Made by a program: the position numbers and the translations under genes. A stretch of DNA of 64,000 bases from Xanthobacteraceae bacterium. GTDB taxonomy: Bacteria; Pseudomonadota; Alphaproteobacteria; Rhizobiales; Xanthobacteraceae. Each line of letters starts with the position of its first letter. Position 1 is the first letter of the stretch. The DNA lies in assembly GCA_022844205.1 (NCBI GenBank), contig JALHMF010000001.1:78615-142614 (forward strand), in the 5' to 3' direction. Below, piece by piece: positions 62,248-64,000 of the stretch. The notes below the pieces were generated by a model. The model did no database searches, had not been told where the DNA came from, and worked only from the letters and a program-made list of their open reading frames with translations.

Positions 62248-64000
62248 TTAGTGCGCCTCTTCCCAGTTGTCGGCGGCGTGCGCGTCCACGCGCAAGGGAA
62301 CGGAGAGCGACACCGCCGGCAGCGGCGCTTGTTCCATCACCTGTTTAACCACGGCCATCGTCCTCTCGACTTCGCCGGAGGGCACTTCGAACACAAGCTC
62401 GTCGTGGACCTGCAAGAGCATCCGCGCCGAGAGCCTTGCCTTCACAAGCTCGTCCTCCATGCGCATCATCGCACGGCGGATGATGTCGGCGGCGGTTCCC
62501 TGCAGGCGCGCGTTGATCGCCGCCCGTTCGCTGAAGCCGCGCACGGACGGATTGCTGTCGGTGATGCCGGGATAATGAACCTTGCGGCCGAACAGCGTCG
62601 TCACATAGCCGTCCTTCTTCGCGAGGGCCTTGGTGCGGTCCATATAGTCGCGGATGCCGGGGAAGCGCTCGAAATATTGCTTGATGTAGGCACCGGCCTC
62701 GTCGCGCGGGATGCCGAGCTGGTTGGCGAGCCCGAAGGCGGAAATGCCGTAGATGATGCCGAAATTGATGGCCTTGGCGCGATTGCGGATTTGCGCGGGC
62801 ATTCCCTGCACCGGCACGCCGAACATTTCGGAAGCGGTCATCGCGTGAATGTCGAGCCCGTCCTTGAATGCTTTTTTTAGCGCCGGAATGTCGGCGATCT
62901 CGGCGAGGAGCCGCAATTCGATCTGTGAATAGTCCGCGGAGACGAGCTTCATGCCCTTTTCCGCAATGAAGGCGCGGCGAATTTTGCGCCCTTCCTCCGT
63001 GCGGGCCGGAATGTTCTGCAAATTCGGATCGGAGGATGACAGCCGCGCGGTGGGCGTCGCCGCCAGCGCATAAGAGGTATGAACGCGGTTCGTTTGCCGG
63101 TTGACGAATTCCGGCAGTGCGTCGGTGTAGGTCGAGCGCAGCTTGGAGAGCTGCCGCCATTCCAGAATTTTCTTCGGGAGTTCGTGGCCTTCTTCGGCGA
63201 GGTCCTCCAGCACGTTCGCGCGCGTAGACCAGGCACCCGTCGCCGTTTTCGTGCCGCCGGGTAAGTTCATCTTGCCGAACAGGATGTCGCCGAGCTGCTT
63301 GGCGCTGCCCGGATTGAACGCCTCGCCGGCTATTTCCTTAATTTCATCCTCCAGCCGCGCGATGATCTGCGCGAACTCGCCCGAGAGCCGCGACAGGAGT
63401 TGCCGGTCGATGGAAATGCCGTGCCGTTCCATGCGTGCGAGCACGAGCGGCATCGCGCGCTCCAGCGTCTCGTACACGGTGTTCATGCCTTCGGAAGCAA
63501 CCCGCGCTTTCAGCACGCGCCAGAGACGGAGCGTTACGTCGGCGTCCTCGGCGGCATATTCCGACGCCTTGTCGATGGCGACGCGCCCGAAGCCGATATG
63601 CGTCTTGCCCTTGCCGGCGACCTCTTCATATTTGATGCAGGAATGATTGAGGTAAAGTTCCGCGAGTTCGTTCATACCGTGGCCGTGCAGGCCGGCATCG
63701 AGCGCATACGACATCAGCATTGTGTCGTCGTAAGGCAGCATCTCGATGCCGTGGCGGGCGAGCATCAGCCAGTCGTATTTCATATTCTGCGCGATCTTGA
63801 GCACGCTTTTGTCTTCCAGCACCGGCTTGATCGCGGCGAGCGCCTCCTTCACCGGAATCTGTCCCGGCAGCAGCCCGCCGCTGAACAAATCGTCGCCGCC
63901 CATATGCCCGAGCGGCACATAGCAGGCCTCGCCCGGCGAAAGCGCCAGCGAAAAGCCGATGAGGTCGGCGCTCATGCAGTCGAGCGAACTCGTCTCCGTG
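62248..64000 (-). CDS. polA: DNA polymerase I, C-terminal part (partial)
   Basis: About 584 residues of the C-terminal portion; the frame continues beyond the window end (TETSSLDC before the Met at 63975), so the N-terminal 5' nuclease domain lies outside. The 3'-5' exonuclease domain is present: TE of motif I, QNMKYDWLML as motif II and YAAEDADVTLRLW as motif III, so proofreading is likely. The polymerase domain has SADYSQIELRLLAEI (motif A), RNRAKAINFGIIYG (motif B) and VHDELVFEVP (motif C). Confidence 0.95.
   Translation of the reverse strand, partial: TETSSLDCMSADLIGFSLALSPGEACYVPLGHMGGDDLFSGGLLPGQIPVKEALAAIKPVLEDKSVLKIAQNMKYDWLMLARHGIEMLPYDDTMLMSYALDAGLHGHGMNELAELYLNHSCIKYEEVAGKGKTHIGFGRVAIDKASEYAAEDADVTLRLWRVLKARVASEGMNTVYETLERAMPLVLARMERHGISIDRQLLSRLSGEFAQIIARLEDEIKEIAGEAFNPGSAKQLGDILFGKMNLPGGTKTATGAWSTRANVLEDLAEEGHELPKKILEWRQLSKLRSTYTDALPEFVNRQTNRVHTSYALAATPTARLSSSDPNLQNIPARTEEGRKIRRAFIAEKGMKLVSADYSQIELRLLAEIADIPALKKAFKDGLDIHAMTASEMFGVPVQGMPAQIRNRAKAINFGIIYGISAFGLANQLGIPRDEAGAYIKQYFERFPGIRDYMDRTKALAKKDGYVTTLFGRKVHYPGITDSNPSVRGFSERAAINARLQGTAADIIRRAMMRMEDELVKARLSARMLLQVHDELVFEVPSGEVERTMAVVKQVMEQAPLPAVSLSVPLRVDAHAADNWEEAH

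Overview
The window looks like chromosomal DNA of an alphaproteobacterium of the Hyphomicrobiales (Rhizobiales), probably near Bradyrhizobium/Xanthobacteraceae. This is inferred from the GC-rich coding style, the chvI-chvG-hprK-EIIA-HPr block near pckA, the malonyl-CoA synthetase/decarboxylase pair, the many TRAP, tripartite and ABC solute transporters, and the palindromic intergenic repeats. No rRNA, tRNA, phage, transposase or CRISPR was seen. Only one gene-free stretch exceeds 300 bases (46335-47177).

Layout. (1) 1-12932 is a nearly complete formate dehydrogenase locus. Five overlapping genes of unknown function (a ligase-like protein and four DUF-type proteins) are followed by a TorD-type chaperone fused to a helix-turn-helix domain, a tiny Tat-signal subunit, the molybdenum/iron-sulfur alpha subunit, the four-cluster beta subunit and the cytochrome b gamma subunit. 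Cofactor genes mobB, moeA, mobA and fdhD follow, with an overlooked 41-residue membrane peptide between moeA and mobA. (2) 12955-20205: a marR-iorA-iorB operon (indolepyruvate:ferredoxin oxidoreductase) diverges from a TRAP transporter. (3) 20220-34059 is a transporter block: a branched-chain amino acid type ABC system with fused LivH-LivM, a tripartite tricarboxylate system with fused TctA-TctB, and an oligopeptide/dipeptide type ABC system with fused ATPases. (4) 34185-40850 is catabolism and surface sugar: matB-mcd, a cobalamin-binding-like protein, a GMC oxidoreductase and a UDP-glucuronate 4-epimerase. (5) 41068-46334 is mainly envelope: a TSUP exporter, MepA, a GT-C-like membrane protein, an L,D-transpeptidase, a cupredoxin and a PRC-barrel protein. 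(6) 46335-47177 is a gene-free tract of nested palindromes with a striking 158-base multi-hairpin unit. (7) 47178-56694 is housekeeping and signalling: lepA, a glutamine amidotransferase, HPr, EIIA, HprK, ChvG, ChvI, a HugZ-like protein and pckA. (8) 56921-64000: a second TRAP transporter, a DUF2865 protein, pyrE, a LysE exporter and the 3' part of polA.

How it fits together. The formate dehydrogenase would oxidise formate on the periplasmic side and pass electrons to the quinone pool. All gene-specific maturation steps (MGD synthesis, sulfuration by FdhD, chaperoning, Tat export) are encoded alongside. The transporters, malonate activation, PEP carboxykinase and the PTS-ChvGI regulatory set suit an organism living on organic acids.

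The two most unusual signals are the DNA-binding/chaperone fusion with a 42-base dyad immediately upstream of it (3398-4228), and the nested five-helix palindromic unit with four TTGCGAG motifs ending in a terminator-like hairpin (46796-46953).
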